In this document: piece after piece, positions 9,004 through 19,886 of the stretch
How the letters are laid out: each line of letters starts with the position of its first letter
Position numbering within the stretch: position 1 is the first letter of the stretch
Source: Rheinheimera sp. A13L
GTDB lineage: Bacteria > Pseudomonadota > Gammaproteobacteria > Enterobacterales > Alteromonadaceae
DNA: 64,000 bases
Assembly (NCBI RefSeq): GCF_000217935.1
Contig: NZ_AFHI01000056.1
Span: 116,862 to 180,861, forward strand
Reading direction: 5' to 3'
Notes under the pieces: model-generated
Databases searched by the model: none
The model's input: the letters and a program-made list of their open reading frames with translations, nothing else
Told to the model about the DNA's origin: nothing
Made by a program: the position numbers and the translations under genes

Positions 9004-9619
9004 ACTTATTCGAATCTGCAATTGCCTTGTTCATTGCACTGATCAAACTGCTGACATCCTGCTGTAAACTAGCAAAATCAGTCTGGATAGAGCCAATAGC
9101 TTTGGCATTTAAGTTATGTTTTAAAAACAATACATTGTCATGCAATATTTTAAGCACAGGCTGCATTTTCTTTTCAGCAGAACGCATTTTTTTCAGTAAC
9201 TGACTAAATTGCTTTTCCGTACTCACCAGCTTTTGTTTGCTTTGAGCTTTTAAACTGGCGCTCTGGTATTGTTCCAGTTCACCTCGCCACTCGCTGAATA
9301 ACGCATCCGCCACAGACTCCACTTTGTTGATTCGGGAACTGACCAGTTCAGCAGCTTTGACACTTTGCCTGTATTCAGCATCCAACGTTTCGTATTTCTG
9401 CTGTAAATCACCACCATGAAATTTCAGCAACTGACTGAGTTCGTCCAGCGCGTCTTTAAACTGCTGCTGCCCTTCCACCTGCGCATCACGGGCATCTTTC
9501 ACCCTGTCGACCAGAATTTCACGTTTCTCTACACCAAACTTTTCCATGGTGGCGTAATAGGCTTGTTGGCAGCCTGTCAGACATAAAACAAGCAGCAGTA
9601 AACCACTTAATTGTCGCAT
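8975..9619 (-). CDS. DUF2959 lipoprotein
   Basis: A 214-residue protein with a lipoprotein signal (lipobox LTGC, Cys17). The remainder is almost entirely helical with heptad-like spacing of hydrophobic residues, predicting long coiled coils. The YYATMEKFGVEKREILVDRVKDAR segment near the N-terminus is the recognisable DUF2959 signature. The family's function is not established. It is convergent with, and overlaps by 29 bases, the solute-binding protein gene. Confidence 0.85.
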   Translation of the reverse strand: MRQLSGLLLLVLCLTGCQQAYYATMEKFGVEKREILVDRVKDARDAQVEGQQQFKDALDELSQLLKFHGGDLQQKYETLDAEYRQSVKAAELVSSRINKVESVADALFSEWRGELEQYQSASLKAQSKQKLVSTEKQFSQLLKKMRSAEKKMQPVLKILHDNVLFLKHNLNAKAIGSIQTDFASLQQDVSSLISAMNKAIADSNKFIAQMQSDS

Positions 9620-9834
9620 CCTGTACTCCAGAATTCTGTGTAAAAAACCATAGTACTAGCTTAAGGCCCGGAAATCATCTGGCTCGAAACCCAAACACTA
9701 TTTGAGTCTTTTTTTAACTCAGGTTAGCATTCACAAAAAATACACAAAGCACAGGCAAAATTGACAGACTGTACTCAGAAAATGTCAGCCTTTTCCGGCT
9801 TTTATTCCCCATTTCAGGTTAAATAGAGGAAGTT

Positions 9835-11745
9835 ATGCAATTTAACCATTTGTCTATCAGACACAAGTTGTTACTCAGTTTAAGTAGTGCGGTGCTGATT
9901 GCCAGTGTGCTGATCAGTATGATCAGCCAGTCGATGACTCAGACGGTATTAACCGACAGAATGCTCAACAGCGAACTGCCAAAAAGTCTGCAACAGATTA
10001 AAACCAGTATAGAAACCGAAATTGACCATCTGAGCCGTATTGCGCAGCAATTAGCAACGTCGCCCCAGTTTCATGACTTTTTGAACAGCAACAGAGATCC
10101 GGCGCGTGAACAATTGCTGGTCGCTGAACTGGAAAATATAAAGCAACGCCATGGTTTGCAGGCAGCGTCTTTTTGCAACAGAGAACTGGGTGACTACTGG
10201 AACGAAGCTGGCTTTTTGCGCAGGTTAAATCAGCAGGAAGACAGCTGGTTTTTTGCATTTAAAGACAGTGGCAAAGCCAGTCAGGTTTCAGTGTTCAACA
10301 GTCCGGAAGTGGGTTACCAGATTTTTGTCAACTACCAACAGTTGGATGGCAGAGGTTTGTCTGGTATCGCCAAGCCGCTGACTGAAATGGTGACTATGAT
10401 CAGTCAGTACAAAATCGAACAAACGGGTTTTGTTTATCTGGTAAACCCCCAGGGTCAGATCCAATTGCATCCAGAGCAAAGTATTGGTACAGCATTATCC
10501 GCTGTTTTACCTGAAGTCGATCTCAGTGCCCTGCTAAAACCACAAGGTATTCAGGTGCTTTCTGCAACAGAGAAGGGTCAGAAGCTGGTGCTGGCCTCAG
10601 TTTATGTACCAAGTATGGACTGGTATTTAGTGGCTCAGGTGCCAGAAAATGAAGTCTTCTCTGTATTGGATCAGATCAAACAAACCAGTTGGGTAACGGC
10701 ATTTCTGGTGACCCTGGTTTTTGCGTTTATATCTATACTGCTGAGTAACAGTATCAGCCGCCCTATTCAGCAATTAGGTGAACTTTTTGCCCGTATGGGT
10801 CAGGGAGAAGCGAATTTATCGGTCAGAATTGAACAGCAAAAAGGTGCGGAACTTCAACAATTGACAGATGGCTTTAACCAATTCATCGGCAAAATTGCCG
10901 ATTTAATCAGCGACATTCATCAGAGCAGCATCACTCTTAATACCCAGGCCAAAGCCTTATCAGAGCAGTCTTCGCTGAGTCTGGAGCAAAATCAACAACA
11001 ACTGGTGTCTTATAACAATGTGCACCAGGCAATGGCTCAAATGGAAGCCACAGTGGCGGATATAGCGCAGAATTCTGCGCTGGCCGCTGATAGCACAAGC
11101 AATGTCAGTCAATTAGGTTCCAAGAGTAAATCCTGTGTTGATCAGGCCAGTGCCCATATCAGCAGTTTGTCAGCTGAAGTCACTCAAGTGGAAACCGTGA
11201 TCAAGTTGCTGGCAGAAAAAGCCGATAGCATCAGCCAAATTCTTGATGTGATCCGTAATGTAGCCGAACAAACCAATTTATTAGCACTGAATGCGGCCAT
11301 AGAGGCAGCCAGAGCCGGTGAACAAGGCCGTGGTTTTGCCGTGGTTGCAGATGAAGTTCGTAATCTGGCAGCACGCACCCAACGCTCCACTACAGAAATT
11401 CAGGATGTGATCAGTAGTCTGCTTTCCAGCACTTCTGCAGCGGTAACAGCAGTCACCAAGGCTGATGCAAAAGCTCAGCAAGGAGTTGAGCTCAGTCAGC
11501 AGGTTAGCCACAGTCTGAGTGCTATTGCTGGCCAAATTCAAAGCCTGGAAAGTATGAGCCTGCAAATTGCCGCTGCCACAGAGCAACAAGCTATGGTGAC
11601 AGCTGACGTCAGCAGCCAGTTAACACAGATGAACAGCGTGAATAAGGCGAACGTCAACAGTGCGGAACAGATGCAACAAGCCTCACAGGGCTTATTAACA
11701 ATAGCCCAGCAACTTAACCAGCTCGCCAGCCGTTTCTCTGGCTAA
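9835..11745 (+). CDS. Methyl-accepting chemotaxis protein with periplasmic Cache-type sensor
   Basis: A 636-residue chemoreceptor of classical layout. TM1 (~11-31) is followed by a ~250-residue periplasmic domain with double-Cache features ([16 protein letters not shown] and the later [16 protein letters not shown] strand), TM2 (~283-305) with the adjacent HAMP domain ([25 protein letters not shown]), and a long signalling coiled coil. The conserved tip [16 protein letters not shown] lies near residue 480. Double-Cache domains typically bind amino acids or organic acids. It is monocistronic, with a terminator straight after. The GAGGAAGT ribosome site fits the chosen ATG. Confidence 0.94.
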   Translation: MQFNHLSIRHKLLLSLSSAVLIASVLISMISQSMTQTVLTDRMLNSELPKSLQQIKTSIETEIDHLSRIAQQLATSPQFHDFLNSNRDPAREQLLVAELENIKQRHGLQAASFCNRELGDYWNEAGFLRRLNQQEDSWFFAFKDSGKASQVSVFNSPEVGYQIFVNYQQLDGRGLSGIAKPLTEMVTMISQYKIEQTGFVYLVNPQGQIQLHPEQSIGTALSAVLPEVDLSALLKPQGIQVLSATEKGQKLVLASVYVPSMDWYLVAQVPENEVFSVLDQIKQTSWVTAFLVTLVFAFISILLSNSISRPIQQLGELFARMGQGEANLSVRIEQQKGAELQQLTDGFNQFIGKIADLISDIHQSSITLNTQAKALSEQSSLSLEQNQQQLVSYNNVHQAMAQMEATVADIAQNSALAADSTSNVSQLGSKSKSCVDQASAHISSLSAEVTQVETVIKLLAEKADSISQILDVIRNVAEQTNLLALNAAIEAARAGEQGRGFAVVADEVRNLAARTQRSTTEIQDVISSLLSSTSAAVTAVTKADAKAQQGVELSQQVSHSLSAIAGQIQSLESMSLQIAAATEQQAMVTADVSSQLTQMNSVNKANVNSAEQMQQASQGLLTIAQQLNQLASRFSG

Positions 11746-11759
11746 ATCATTCAGCAGAC

Positions 11760-11790
11760 AGAGCGGACATAAAACTCCGCTCTGGTTTTA
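11760..11790 (+). terminator. Rho-independent terminator after the second chemoreceptor
   Basis: AGAGCGGA (11760-11767) pairs with TCCGCTCT (11776-11783), followed by GGTTTTA. It lies 15 bases after the stop. Confidence 0.75.
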
Positions 11791-11915
11791 ATGACCATAA
11801 CAGGCTTCGAATCTATCGGATTAAATTATTTTTCTAAAATTTGTCACAGTTTTATCTTTTATCGTGTCTTTGTTTTAACGCAGGTTACTTCACTAAAAAA
11901 ACAGAGGACGCATCT

Positions 11916-12191
11916 ATGAAATCAACAACAGTTTCCACTTCAATCAAACTTCATCTGGCGGCTACCATCACTGCTGCTGTGGCGTTTCAAGCAGCGTGCA
12001 GTTACAGCTCCGGCTGGTTTACGCCGCTGCTTTGTTATCTGCTGGCAATGGCGAGTCTCTTTACTCTGTTCCATCGTTTTGGTCCGCTGAGCAAGGCACA
12101 AAAAATCGGCTTATGGGTGGTTCAGCTAGTGGCAACACCGGCTTTTGTTGCTGCTTTATGGTTCAGCGGCAAACTGAACTTCATGTTCTGA
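11916..12191 (+). CDS. Small hypothetical inner-membrane protein
   Basis: A 91-residue protein starting at the ATG at 11916, chosen for the AGAGGA ribosome site just upstream; the frame is open further back to 11841 but that part lacks such a site. Three hydrophobic segments are visible (~15-32, 37-55, 64-84), ending in GKLNFMF. I do not recognise a family. It converges on the yjjG-like gene with a 15-base gap and no obvious terminator. Confidence 0.6.
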   Translation: MKSTTVSTSIKLHLAATITAAVAFQAACSYSSGWFTPLLCYLLAMASLFTLFHRFGPLSKAQKIGLWVVQLVATPAFVAALWFSGKLNFMF

Positions 12192-12206
12192 CCTGTCATA
12201 TTTTCT

Positions 12207-12890
12207 TCAGAGAAAGGTGCTTAGTGCAGTTTCCAGTTGTTCCAGAGACTGCACTTCCAGATCAGCGGTAATACCTGCTGGTAAAGTTGCATCAAAGCGG
12301 TTTAACCAGCAGGTATAAAAGCCTGCTTGTTTACCGCCGCCAATATCAGCTATAGGGTTATCGCCCACCATCAGCACGCTTGCAGGATCAGGGTTTCCCA
12401 TTAGATCTTTGGCATGAGTGAAAATTTGCGGATGAGGTTTGGCAGCCCCCACCTGCTCGGAAATCACCAGGATATCAAAGTGGTTATGTAAGCCTGTACG
12501 TTCTAAGCGAATTTGCTGCAGGTCAGTGAAGCCGTTCGTAATAATGCCTAATTTGGCCTTGCCCTGTAGTGCATTGAGTAAACTGACAGCACCAGGCAAA
12601 GGTGTGCACACTTCAGCCATCGCCTGCAAAAAACCTGTGTTGAGCACAGACGGGGCGACATTAAGTTGCTCACCCCAATAACTGAAACGCTGTTCCTGCA
12701 GCTGCTTTGCACTGATTTCTGCGCTTTGATACTGCAACCATAAAGGCTGATTCAGAGCCTGATAGACGTCATAATGCTGCGGTGTAAAGTCAACGCCATA
12801 CTCTTTAAACAGCAGCTGTAAACCGGCATAAGCATCAAAATGAAACAAGGTTTCGTCGGCGTCGAATAAAATCCAGGAAAAAGCTTTCAC
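12207..12890 (-). CDS. yjjG: Pyrimidine 5'-nucleotidase YjjG (HAD family)
   Basis: A 227-residue haloacid-dehalogenase enzyme starting at GTG (complement of 12888-12890). Motif I is FDADETLF with the nucleophile Asp, motif II is the IITNG strand, motif III is the Lys of AAKPHPQIF, and motif IV is MVGDNPIADIGGG. The overall sequence follows YjjG, a house-cleaning nucleotidase that removes non-canonical pyrimidine nucleotides. It follows the Lon-like protease gene on the same strand after 23 bases. Other HAD phosphatases are possible alternatives, but the length and spacing fit YjjG best. Confidence 0.88.
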   Translation of the reverse strand: MKAFSWILFDADETLFHFDAYAGLQLLFKEYGVDFTPQHYDVYQALNQPLWLQYQSAEISAKQLQEQRFSYWGEQLNVAPSVLNTGFLQAMAEVCTPLPGAVSLLNALQGKAKLGIITNGFTDLQQIRLERTGLHNHFDILVISEQVGAAKPHPQIFTHAKDLMGNPDPASVLMVGDNPIADIGGGKQAGFYTCWLNRFDATLPAGITADLEVQSLEQLETALSTFL

Positions 12891-12913
12891 GTAACTACTC
12901 TTTACATTTTTAG

Positions 12914-15304
12914 TTAACTGTCGGATGAGCCGTTGACTATCTCGGCTATTTCTTCCAGACGGCGCAACGCCAGATAGTTGATGGTGCGTTTTGGATACTG
13001 GCCTTTGCTGTTACGCTCACCTGCCGGCATATCCATTAATAGCTCCAGCGCTTCATCTACACCTTTGACCACATAAATATGGAACTGGCCCTGCTCTACC
13101 GCTTTGATCACTTCATCATTCAGCACCAGATTGAGCTGGTTACTGGCAGGAATAATACAACCTTGTTTGCCCGTTAAACCACGAGACTCACAGAGGCGGA
13201 AGAAACCTTCAATTTTTTCATTGACACCACCTATGGCCTGCACCTGACCATGCTGGTTAATAGAACCAGTCACCGCCAGACTTTGGGTAATAGGAATATC
13301 AGCTATGCCTGAAATCAGCGCACAGACCTCAGCCAGGGATGCGCTATCGCCATCTATTAAACCGTAGGATTGCTCCATCGCAATATTGGCCGACAAGGTC
13401 AACGGGAAATGCTGAGCGTATTTAGCACCTAAGTAACCAGTTAGAAGCATCACACCTTTGGAGTGAATGGATTTACCCAATTCCACTTCACGCTCAATAT
13501 CAACCACACCAGTGGAACCGGCAAAAACTGTGGTACTGATACGGGCCGGTGTACCAAAAGCGGTGTCACCAATTTCCAGCACTGTTAAACCGTTAATTTT
13601 GCCCACAGCCCAGTCGTCAGTGTCTATTAAAATCTGGCCTTCCTGAATATCTTCCAAAAAGGATTCGCTGATGCGGCCTGTGCGGTATTGTTTGCCTTCC
13701 AGCGCCATTTGCACATGCTCAGCACGCAGCTCGGCAGAGTCATGCTGAGCTGCGTAAAAACAGGCTTCGCGCACCAGCTCCAGCACTTCAGCGAAACGGG
13801 CAGACAATTTACGCTGATGTTCGGCCTGACGGAAACTGAAATTCAGCAACTGCTTTAAACCACAAGCGGATAAGGTTTCCATATCCATTTGCTGAATTTG
13901 ATCCTGAATTTGCAGCGACATATACCGCACTGTTTGCTCGTTAAATGGCAAATAATGCTCAAAGTCGGCTAACACCCGGAACAGCTCGTTAAACTCATCG
14001 TCCACGTCCTGCACCAGATAATACAAATCCCGTGAACCCAGCAGCACTATTTTTACACTGAGTGGAATAGCCTTAGGCGTAATAATGGTGGAGTTAGTGA
14101 CAGCATGATCGCTGAGCGTATCAATCAGTATTTCACCGGTTTTTAATGCCAGTTTCAGCGCATCCCAAAGGCTTGGCTGAGACAATAAGCGATCGGCATC
14201 GAGCACCAGATAACCACCATTGGCTTTATGCAAAGCGCCGGGGCGGATCATGCGGTAATTGGTGTATAAGGAGCCTTGCATTGAGCTGTATTCCACCCGG
14301 CCAAATAAATTGCCGTAGCTTGGGTTGGGCTCAAAAATAATAGGAGCGCCGTCCATCAATTCGTGATGCATCAACACATTAGGCACAAAGTCGCCGACAA
14401 AGATGCCACGAATATCCAGTTCTTCCAGCTTATCGCTTTCGGCTTCTTCCGGTAACAGCTCCAGCATGGCTTTAACTAAAGCGGGTTTCATTTCACGCAG
14501 ATAACGTAATACACCCAACTCAGCTGAATAGTCGTGTTCTAACTGCTTCAGCAAGGGTTTAATAGCTTGTTCAATGGTTTCACGACGCAGCGCGCGCAGG
14601 TTTTCCGACAGTTCTCGTTTCCACTGAGGTAATTCCAGCAATTGCTCGTTCAGAATGGTTTCAAGCTCTGAGACTAAATCGTAAAAAAACTGGCGTTTTT
14701 CTTCCGATAAATTAGCAAATTCATTGTCATCCAGCGCTTTGCCATCCACCACAGGCGAAAAGCTGACGGCGCCGTTTTCTTCATACAACACCACTTGCTG
14801 CTCTAAGGCTTTACGTTCCACCAAGGCAATGGCGGCTTCGTATTTATCATCAAATTCCTGATGAATGGCTTTTTTCTTACGCTGATAACCCGGGTTATCA
14901 AAAGCAGCGGGGAAAGTATCTAACAGCTCGTCTATTAAGGCTTCCACCTTTTTCACCAATACTTTGCCTTCGCCAGGCACTAAACGTAAGGTGCCCGGAA
15001 TACGCTCGTCGTCAAAGTTATTGATATAACACCAGTCGTCCGGTGTAGCTTTTTCGCTGGCGGCTTGCTGCAGAATATCCTGGACCAAAGTGTAGCGGCC
15101 TAAAGCAGGCTCTCCCATCACATAAAGGTTGTAACCCGGCATATCCATGCCGATAGCAAAATTAAGAGCCGCCTTTGCTCTGTCCTGGCCAATAAAAGTA
15201 CTGGATAAACCGCTCACATCCAAAGCTTGCTGGATCAGGTTTTTATCAAGTTGTGGGCCTAAATGTTCGGCGGTTAAAGCATACTTATGGCTGTTGTGCG
15301 TCAT
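12914..15304 (-). CDS. LonB-type ATP-dependent protease (YcbZ-like)
   Basis: A 796-residue Lon-related protease. The N-terminal ATPase part has a degenerate Walker A-like GEPALGRY near residue 63, and a long helical insert follows (~130-320). The C-terminal S16 protease domain has the catalytic pair Ser654 (GDSAS) and Lys697 (NEKIEG), 43 residues apart as in E. coli Lon. It belongs with the YcbZ/LonB-like class rather than LonA, since it has no Lon substrate-binding N-terminal domain. It probably degrades damaged or regulatory proteins. An exact 10-base palindrome, ATGACGTCAT, lies 36 bases upstream of the start. Confidence 0.92.
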   Translation of the reverse strand: MTHNSHKYALTAEHLGPQLDKNLIQQALDVSGLSSTFIGQDRAKAALNFAIGMDMPGYNLYVMGEPALGRYTLVQDILQQAASEKATPDDWCYINNFDDERIPGTLRLVPGEGKVLVKKVEALIDELLDTFPAAFDNPGYQRKKKAIHQEFDDKYEAAIALVERKALEQQVVLYEENGAVSFSPVVDGKALDDNEFANLSEEKRQFFYDLVSELETILNEQLLELPQWKRELSENLRALRRETIEQAIKPLLKQLEHDYSAELGVLRYLREMKPALVKAMLELLPEEAESDKLEELDIRGIFVGDFVPNVLMHHELMDGAPIIFEPNPSYGNLFGRVEYSSMQGSLYTNYRMIRPGALHKANGGYLVLDADRLLSQPSLWDALKLALKTGEILIDTLSDHAVTNSTIITPKAIPLSVKIVLLGSRDLYYLVQDVDDEFNELFRVLADFEHYLPFNEQTVRYMSLQIQDQIQQMDMETLSACGLKQLLNFSFRQAEHQRKLSARFAEVLELVREACFYAAQHDSAELRAEHVQMALEGKQYRTGRISESFLEDIQEGQILIDTDDWAVGKINGLTVLEIGDTAFGTPARISTTVFAGSTGVVDIEREVELGKSIHSKGVMLLTGYLGAKYAQHFPLTLSANIAMEQSYGLIDGDSASLAEVCALISGIADIPITQSLAVTGSINQHGQVQAIGGVNEKIEGFFRLCESRGLTGKQGCIIPASNQLNLVLNDEVIKAVEQGQFHIYVVKGVDEALELLMDMPAGERNSKGQYPKRTINYLALRRLEEIAEIVNGSSDS

Positions 15305-15378
15305 GCAACCTGCTCAGTGTTGAAAGATGAAAACTACAATGACGTCATCTTAACAAATCATTGAATAAAATGAATGTT

Positions 15379-15834
15379 TTAAAAAGGCAGACCCTCGCGA
15401 CTAAAGTGCGTGCCGCCGCAATACACACAAGCGCCTAATTCGGCTGGATGATAAAAGGCCTGTTGTTGTTGACATTGCTGGCATTGATAGAGCCCCATGC
15501 CCACTTTTTCTCCTTGAATATAAGTGCCCTGATGCTCTAAATCCTGCATCAATTCCTGCCATTCAATTTGGGTTTTATCGGTGATCAAAGAAAGCTCGTA
15601 CCACAAAGTTTCAGGCCAAAGCGATGGCGCTTCCTCAGCATCTGTGGCCTGACGTTTAAAGGTTTCTATAAAAAGCTGAGTTTCATAAGCTGTCAGCTCT
15701 TTGCCCGCTTTGACATAAGCTTTAACTGTGTCAGCAAATTCGACCAAGTGATCCAGTTGTTGCTGCCGCCCTTCTTTGAACATAGTGGCTAACTCATTGA
15801 GCCATTTCTGATATTTATCTTTAAATTCAGACAT
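15379..15834 (-). CDS. Zinc-ribbon protein YbeL-like (DUF1451)
   Basis: A 151-residue protein. The N-terminal two thirds are helical and charged. The C-terminus has two Cys pairs, CQQC (~118-121) and CVYC (~136-139), making a zinc ribbon. It matches the YbeL/DUF1451 family of unknown function. In E. coli ybeL also lies beside leuS, so this neighbourhood is conserved, with only the serine hydrolase gene in between here. A GGAGG ribosome site precedes the ATG. Confidence 0.85.
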   Translation of the reverse strand: MSEFKDKYQKWLNELATMFKEGRQQQLDHLVEFADTVKAYVKAGKELTAYETQLFIETFKRQATDAEEAPSLWPETLWYELSLITDKTQIEWQELMQDLEHQGTYIQGEKVGMGLYQCQQCQQQQAFYHPAELGACVYCGGTHFSREGLPF

Positions 15835-15983
15835 AAAACCTCCTTACTACTTTTCTTTAGTATAGTCGGCTGCAAACAAGCCACTGTGTTTTAAACCTGT
15901 AGCAGGGCTTTTTAGTCGCAAGGCTATTGCGGCTTTTTGCTCTGAAGCTCAGTCTGCATTCAGAACTTTAAAAGGGATTGTGA

Positions 15984-17153
15984 ATGAAACTTTATTTTGT
16001 TTTTAGCGCTTTTACGTTGTTGTTCAGTGCAGCTAGTGCGGCGAATTACTTTCCTCCTGCAGGACAGTGGCAACAAAAACCAGCAGCAGAATTAAAAGTA
16101 GATGCAATTTTGCTGCAGCAGGCTGTCGATTATGCCATAGCAGCAGAAAACAAAGCCGACCGGGATCAGGCGATAGTGCAAGCCACCACTTTTGGCGCCA
16201 AGGAGCCCTACGATCAGATTATTGGCCCAATGAAAACACGTGCCCCAGCCAACGGTATCATTATTTACAAAGGTTCAGTCATAGCTCAGTGGGGCGATAC
16301 CCAAGCTGTAGATATGACCCACAGCATAGCCAAAACCTTTTTAACTACCGTGACAGGTCTTGCCTGGCAACAAGGATTAATACAAAACCTGCAGGATAAA
16401 GTTGGCAGCTATATGCCATATGGCGTCGATTTATATCAGGGTGAACACAATAGCCAAATTCGCTGGGATCATTTGCTGCGTCAAACCAGTGACTGGCAAG
16501 GTACTTTATGGGGCAAACCTGACTGGGCTGACAGACCTGAAGGAAAAACACCGACTGACTGGCCAAAACGGCCGTTACGCACGCCTGGTAGTCATTACAA
16601 ATACAATGATGTACGAATCAACCTGCTGGCGTTATCCACCTTGTATGTCTGGCGTAAACCTCTGCCCCAAGTGTTAAATGAGCAGATTATGACCCCTATT
16701 GGAGCTTCGTCGACCTGGCGCTGGTATGGTTACGACAATAGCTGGATTGAACTGGATGGTCAGAAAATGCAGTCGGTCTCTGGGGGTGGTCATTGGGGGG
16801 GAGGTATCTTTATTAATGCCTGGGATTTAGCCCGTTTTGGTTATTTGTTTTTACGCGACGGCAAATGGCAGGACAAGCAACTCATCAGTAAAGAATGGAT
16901 CAAAATGGCCAGCACTGGCGGCTCAGCCAACCCTGAATACGGCTTTGCCAACTGGTTTTTAAACCCGGGCCGTAAAGCGTTGCCGAATGCTCCTGAAACT
17001 GCGGTAACCTTCCAGGGCGCTGGCCGTAATATCATCTACATCGACAAAGAAAACGATCTGCTGATGGTAGCGCGCTGGATAGGCAATGGTGATGAGCTGA
17101 ATCAATTGGTGGGCAAAGTGCTGAAGTCTCTGCCATCCAACACAGGTAAATAA
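15984..17153 (+). CDS. Secreted beta-lactamase-fold serine hydrolase
   Basis: A 389-residue protein with a Sec signal peptide (residues 1-20). It has the class C beta-lactamase/esterase catalytic set: S114-I-A-K117 (SxxK), the Tyr-Asn pair at 207-208 (YKYND), and a GGGHWGGG loop towards the C-terminus. Such proteins include esterases, D-aminopeptidases and amidases; true beta-lactamase activity is not implied. It sits alone between ybeL-like and leuS, has AGGGA upstream of the start, and lacks an obvious terminator. Confidence 0.88.
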   Translation: MKLYFVFSAFTLLFSAASAANYFPPAGQWQQKPAAELKVDAILLQQAVDYAIAAENKADRDQAIVQATTFGAKEPYDQIIGPMKTRAPANGIIIYKGSVIAQWGDTQAVDMTHSIAKTFLTTVTGLAWQQGLIQNLQDKVGSYMPYGVDLYQGEHNSQIRWDHLLRQTSDWQGTLWGKPDWADRPEGKTPTDWPKRPLRTPGSHYKYNDVRINLLALSTLYVWRKPLPQVLNEQIMTPIGASSTWRWYGYDNSWIELDGQKMQSVSGGGHWGGGIFINAWDLARFGYLFLRDGKWQDKQLISKEWIKMASTGGSANPEYGFANWFLNPGRKALPNAPETAVTFQGAGRNIIYIDKENDLLMVARWIGNGDELNQLVGKVLKSLPSNTGK

Positions 17154-17204
17154 CTGACACCCCATTTTTCTGCTGCGCAATAGTGATATTCCGCAGCCTT
17201 AGTG

Positions 17205-17234
17205 TTGTTGCGCCCCCCTCGCTTGCGGTATGCT
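17205..17234 (+). promoter_or_regulatory. Predicted promoter of the leuS operon
   Basis: TTGTTG (17205-17210) and TATGCT (17229-17234) are 18 bases apart, about 60 bases before the leuS start, with a GC-rich stretch after the -10 box as expected of a growth-rate-controlled gene. Confidence 0.5.
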
Positions 17235-17296
17235 AGCGGCAATTTTTTCCGCCGGTTTTATCGGTCTGGTTTTGACTTCACGTTGGAAGGTTTTTA

Positions 17297-19885
17297 ATGC
17301 ACGAACAATATAATCCGCAGTTGATTGAACAACAGCTGCAACAGGAATGGGAACAAACAAACGCCTTTAAAGTAGTGGAAGATGCTTCGAAAGAAAAATT
17401 CTACTGCCTCTCCATGTTTCCGTACCCAAGTGGCCGTTTGCATATGGGCCATGTGCGTAACTACACCATAGGTGATGTGATCAGCCGCTTCCAGCGTATG
17501 CAAGGCAAAAACGTGATGCAACCTATGGGGTGGGATGCCTTTGGTTTACCGGCAGAAAACGCTGCCATAGCCAATAAAACAGCACCAGCCAAATGGACCT
17601 ACGCCAATATCGACTATATGAAAGGCCAGTTGAAACGCTTAGGTTTTGGTTACGACTGGGACCGCGAAGTGGCGACCTGTAAGCCAGAATACTACAAGTG
17701 GGAACAATGGTTTTTCACTAAGTTGTTTGAAAAAGGCTTAGTCTTCAAAAAAATGGCGACAGTGAACTGGGACCCTGTGGATCAATGCGTATTAGCGAAC
17801 GAGCAAGTGATCGACGGCCGCGGTTGGCGTTCAGGCGCCTTGGTAGAACAGCGCGAACTGGCACAGTGGTTTATCAAAATCACCGATTACGCCGAAGAAT
17901 TATTACAAGACTTAGACCAGTTAGACGACTGGCCTGAGCAAGTTAAAACTATGCAGAAAAACTGGATCGGCCGCTCAGAAGGCGTTGAGATCGAGTTTAA
18001 AGTGGCAGATTCTGACCAAACCATGTCGGTCTACACCACCCGCCCAGATACCTTATACGGTGTCACTTATGTTGCCGTTGCCGCCCAGCATCCATTAGCC
18101 CAACAAGCTGCTGTGAATAACCCTGAATTACAGGCTTTTATTGACGACTGCAAAGGCGGAAAAATGGCCGAAGCCGATATGGCGACCATGGAGAAAAAAG
18201 GCGCGCCAACAGGTTTATTTGCTATTCACCCCTTAACAGGTGAACAAGTACCGGTCTGGGTTGCGAACTTTGTACTGATGCATTATGGCTCAGGTGCTGT
18301 GATGGCAGTGCCTGGTCACGATCAGCGCGATTATGAATTTGCCACTAAATACGGTCTGGCGATTAAACAAGTAGTTCAGCCAGAAGCAGGCAGCACTGCA
18401 GTCTGTGATTTAACCACTGCCGCCTTTACTGAAAAAGGTGTGCTGGTTAATTCAGCCGAATTTAACGGTTTAGATTTTACCGCTGCTTTTAAAGCTATAG
18501 CCGACAAGTTAAGCGCTATGGGTATAGGTCAGGTTAAAGTGAATTACCGTTTACGTGACTGGGGTGTATCCCGTCAACGTTACTGGGGCTCACCTATTCC
18601 TATGCTGACTCTGGAAGATGGTACTCAAGTGCCAGTACCGGAAGAGATGCTGCCAGTGCGTTTGCCTGAAGATGTGGTGATGAATGGCGTGACTTCTCCT
18701 ATCAAAGCAGACCCGGAGTGGGCAAAAACCACGTACAAGGGTCAGGCCGCTTTCCATGAAACCGATACCTTCGACACCTTTATGGAATCGAGCTGGTACT
18801 ATGCCCGTTACTGCAGCCCGGATCATGACAAAGCCATGCTGGACCCGGCCAAAGCCAACTACTGGCTGCCAGTCGATCAGTACATTGGTGGTATTGAACA
18901 CGCTATTCTGCATTTATTGTACGCCCGTTTCTTCCACAAACTGTTACGTGACGTAGGCTTAGTGCAGTGCGACGAGCCATTTAAGCGCTTATTGTGTCAG
19001 GGCATGGTATTGGCTGAAACCTTCTACCGTGAAACTGAAAACGGTGGTAAAGAGTGGTTCTCGCCTGCTGATGTGGCGACAGAACGTGACGAAAAAGGCC
19101 GTATTACAGCATCTGTTTTAAAAGCAGATGGCAAGCCAGTGTTGTCGGCGGGCATGAGCAAAATGTCCAAGTCGAAAAACAACGGTATAGACCCGCAGCT
19201 GGTGATCGATCAGTACGGTGCCGATACAGTGCGTTTATTTATGATGTTTACCGCGCCACCGGAGCAAACTCTGGAATGGCAGGACTCAGCAGTAGAAGGC
19301 GCAAACCGTTTCTTACGCCGTATCTGGACTTTAGCTTCTGAGCACAAAGACTTGTTTGGTGATGCTTCCACGGCGCTTGAATTAAATGCCGATCAAAAAG
19401 CCTTACGCCGCGACATTCATAAAACTATTGCTAAAGTATCGGATGATATTGGCCGTCGTTACACCTTTAATACCGCTATTGCGGCCATTATGGAGCTGGC
19501 AAATAAGGTGCAAAAAGCACCGGTGGATACAGACGCCGACAAACAAGTGAAACGTGAAGGTATTCAGACTTTAATTCAGTTACTGAACCCATTCACTCCT
19601 CACTTGTCTCAGCACCTGTGGCAGGAATTAGGCTTCAGTGTTGCACTGGAACAAAGCCCGTGGCCAGTGGCTGATGCTGCAGCTATGGTGGAAGATGAAA
19701 AACTGGTGGTGGTGCAAATTAACGGTAAAGTCCGAGCCAAAGTGACAGTCTCAGCTGATGCGACTGAACAACAGGTGCTGGAACTGGCCCATGCTGAAGA
19801 AAATGTGCAGCGCTTCCTTGAGGGCGTCACTATCCGTAAAGTGATTTATGTGCCAGGTAAACTGCTGAGCTTAGCCGTAGGATAA
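17297..19885 (+). CDS. leuS: Leucyl-tRNA synthetase
   Basis: An 862-residue class I synthetase that charges tRNA-Leu. The HIGH motif is HMGH at residues 49-52, KMSKS is at 622-626, and the editing (CP1) domain lies between (~220-420, with the TTRPDTLYG threonine-rich region). Length equals the enterobacterial enzyme (~860). It is the first gene of a long plus-strand run: lptE starts one base after its stop. GGAAGG precedes the ATG. Confidence 0.98.
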   Translation: MHEQYNPQLIEQQLQQEWEQTNAFKVVEDASKEKFYCLSMFPYPSGRLHMGHVRNYTIGDVISRFQRMQGKNVMQPMGWDAFGLPAENAAIANKTAPAKWTYANIDYMKGQLKRLGFGYDWDREVATCKPEYYKWEQWFFTKLFEKGLVFKKMATVNWDPVDQCVLANEQVIDGRGWRSGALVEQRELAQWFIKITDYAEELLQDLDQLDDWPEQVKTMQKNWIGRSEGVEIEFKVADSDQTMSVYTTRPDTLYGVTYVAVAAQHPLAQQAAVNNPELQAFIDDCKGGKMAEADMATMEKKGAPTGLFAIHPLTGEQVPVWVANFVLMHYGSGAVMAVPGHDQRDYEFATKYGLAIKQVVQPEAGSTAVCDLTTAAFTEKGVLVNSAEFNGLDFTAAFKAIADKLSAMGIGQVKVNYRLRDWGVSRQRYWGSPIPMLTLEDGTQVPVPEEMLPVRLPEDVVMNGVTSPIKADPEWAKTTYKGQAAFHETDTFDTFMESSWYYARYCSPDHDKAMLDPAKANYWLPVDQYIGGIEHAILHLLYARFFHKLLRDVGLVQCDEPFKRLLCQGMVLAETFYRETENGGKEWFSPADVATERDEKGRITASVLKADGKPVLSAGMSKMSKSKNNGIDPQLVIDQYGADTVRLFMMFTAPPEQTLEWQDSAVEGANRFLRRIWTLASEHKDLFGDASTALELNADQKALRRDIHKTIAKVSDDIGRRYTFNTAIAAIMELANKVQKAPVDTDADKQVKREGIQTLIQLLNPFTPHLSQHLWQELGFSVALEQSPWPVADAAAMVEDEKLVVVQINGKVRAKVTVSADATEQQVLELAHAEENVQRFLEGVTIRKVIYVPGKLLSLAVG

Positions 19886-19886
19886 A

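Noticed and set aside
15984..17153. Antibiotic resistance beta-lactamase
   Set aside because: The SxxK hydrolase fold is shared with many esterases and peptidases; nothing specific to a resistance enzyme or mobile context is seen.
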